From: Thermodesulfovibrionales bacterium
GTDB lineage: Bacteria; Nitrospirota; Thermodesulfovibrionia; Thermodesulfovibrionales; SM23-35
Length of the DNA: 6,365 nt
Assembly (NCBI GenBank): GCA_022865525.1
Contig: JALHSV010000395.1
Span: 1-6,365, forward strand
Direction: 5' to 3'
Positions 5,552-6,365 of the stretch are shown here, one piece after another (within the stretch, counting starts at the first letter, position 1; the number at the start of each line of letters is the position of its first letter). The notes below the pieces were generated by a model. The model saw only the letters and a program-made list of their open reading frames with translations. It searched no databases and was not told the origin of the DNA. Position numbers and translations under genes: made by a program.

Positions 5552-6262
5552 TCATTCATATGAGGATGATCTGCCATTCCCTGTAAAATGCTGTTTCTCC
5601 CAGGCAACGGCTTTCTCATACTCCCCGAACAACCGCTCCCGTTGCCGGAACTCAGGGCTATGGAGCAGTCTCCTTCCGTTTTTCGTTTCTTCTTTCATGT
5701 CACTGTGGAGCATTTCATGGTAGATAATATACCTGATAAAAAAACCGGGGACGGTTTTCCTGTCCAGCACAGGGTTTATCCGGATAGTATTGGTATGCCC
5801 GCTGTAGCTCCCCAAAATCCGCTTTCTCACAACTCGCCGAGGATTCCGTTTCCCCCAGCTTATGGAAGCAGAAACCCTTCTGCCGAAATACGCATTGTTG
5901 AGTGCAGCGAACATTTCCCCCATGTCATGAAACCTGCCCTGTGTGCGGATTTTTACCGGAGGATTAGAACTGCAATCTCTCACTTTTATACAAGCCCTGT
6001 TTTCATGGATAAATTTCCTGATGAGCGGTGTCTGGCATTTCCGCTTTTTAATGAAACCGGATATCTCTCTGATGATATCATCGCCGGCTTTGAGAAACAT
6101 CCAGTGTATTCTGACATTTACCAAATCCGGTCGTGTTCTTATTGAAAGCAGGCTCGTTGCATTATCTGTAATACGAAGCGAAACAGGCTTGCCCGTCATC
6201 TTCTCTAAAGAATCCCTCATAGTGTCTTTGTTGTTCAAAAACTGCAGGTTTAGCTGAAACAT
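5552..6262 (-). CDS. SprT-like zinc metalloprotein (putative metallopeptidase)
   Basis: The 236-residue protein carries the zinc-metalloprotease helix YHEMLH (H182, E183, H186). A third likely ligand is H201 in LLHSPEFRQRE, the order and spacing of SprT-like and related gluzincin proteins. Upstream of it, SISWGKRN (134-141) and INPVLDRKTVPGFFIRYIIYHE form the strand and helix of the SprT-like core. The N-terminal ~100 residues contain VRIHWMFLKA (about 50-59), a conserved-looking lead-in whose role I do not know. There is no signal peptide, so it should act in the cytoplasm. The C-terminal zinc ribbon of full SprT/Spartan proteins is absent, so a role in cutting DNA-protein crosslinks is not established. 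The start at 6262 has a weak ribosome-binding site but lies just behind a good promoter. The stop is one base from the next gene, forming a two-gene unit. An antisense frame of 185 codons over this gene is a shadow. Confidence 0.8.
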   Translation of the reverse strand: MFQLNLQFLNNKDTMRDSLEKMTGKPVSLRITDNATSLLSIRTRPDLVNVRIHWMFLKAGDDIIREISGFIKKRKCQTPLIRKFIHENRACIKVRDCSSNPPVKIRTQGRFHDMGEMFAALNNAYFGRRVSASISWGKRNPRRVVRKRILGSYSGHTNTIRINPVLDRKTVPGFFIRYIIYHEMLHSDMKEETKNGRRLLHSPEFRQRERLFGEYEKAVAWEKQHFTGNGRSSSYE

Positions 6263-6283
6263 AATTATTCAGTTCGATATTTC

Positions 6284-6312
6284 ATTATATACGAAAGCGG
6301 ACAGGTTGACAG
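6284..6312 (-). promoter_or_regulatory. Sigma70-type promoter for the SprT-like/DUF2845 unit
   Basis: On the minus strand a -35 hexamer CTGTCA (6307-6312, four of six matches to TTGACA) is separated by exactly 17 bases from a perfect -10 TATAAT (6284-6289). Transcription would start near 6277, giving a leader of about 15 nt before the ATG at 6262. The short leader fits the lack of a strong Shine-Dalgarno. No gene can be read in the remaining bases to the window edge. Confidence 0.65.
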
Positions 6313-6365
6313 AATGAGAACTTTATTTATTTAATATTGAAAGAAAGCATTCATAAGAGTTTCAT

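Noticed and set aside
5588..6145. 185-codon plus-strand frame opposite the SprT-like gene
   Set aside because: The minus strand carries a clear HEMLH metalloprotein with promoter; the antisense frame has no recognisable domain.
1..6365. CRISPR array, tRNA or rRNA genes, insertion sequence ends
   Set aside because: No regularly spaced repeats, cloverleaf-like sequence, rRNA text or transposase frame was found on either strand.

Overview
This window is bacterial chromosomal DNA. The genes are compact and preceded by Shine-Dalgarno sequences, there are sigma70-type promoter hexamers, one small protein carries a Sec signal peptide, and there is a bacterial group II intron. The exported DUF2845-type protein beside a SprT-like metalloprotein suggests a Gram-negative organism, possibly of the old 'deltaproteobacterial' or Nitrospirota kind. 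That placement is a weak inference and no marker gene settles it. All five intact genes, and the intron, lie on the minus strand; only a short partial reading frame at the left edge is on the plus strand.

Left part (1-1120): the window opens with what looks like the C-terminal end of a cysteine-containing protein (plus strand, stop at 81-83). Next comes a group II intron on the minus strand (about 195-896). It keeps the ribozyme 5' region, a recognisable domain V and a domain VI-like hairpin. Its reverse transcriptase/maturase is reduced to about the first 20 codons, joined directly to the 3' ribozyme end. It is therefore an internally deleted intron that cannot encode its own maturase. A 117-nt open but start-less stretch lies between the intron and asnA.

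Middle part (1121-3860): two genes handle asparagine. asnS encodes asparaginyl-tRNA synthetase. Downstream of it, asnA encodes ammonia-dependent aspartate-ammonia ligase (asparagine synthetase A). One makes asparagine and the other loads it on tRNA. The two enzymes are also structural relatives, because AsnA has a class II synthetase-type fold. The AsnA here has an N-terminal extension and differs from the E. coli enzyme in an otherwise conserved motif. The 259-nt gap between the genes holds an AT-rich inverted repeat at the asnS end and a 10-nt-period repeat just before the asnA ribosome-binding site.

Right part (4119-6312): a SAM-dependent methyltransferase of the winged-helix plus Methyltransf_2 type is preceded by a two-gene unit. 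The first gene of that unit encodes a SprT-like zinc metalloprotein with an HEMLH motif. The second encodes a small exported DUF2845-family protein that starts one base after the first gene's stop. A good sigma70-like promoter (CTGTCA-17-TATAAT) lies directly upstream of the unit. I found no complete novel system. The items most worth checking are the deleted intron, the variant AsnA beside AsnRS, and the coupled SprT-like/DUF2845 pair.
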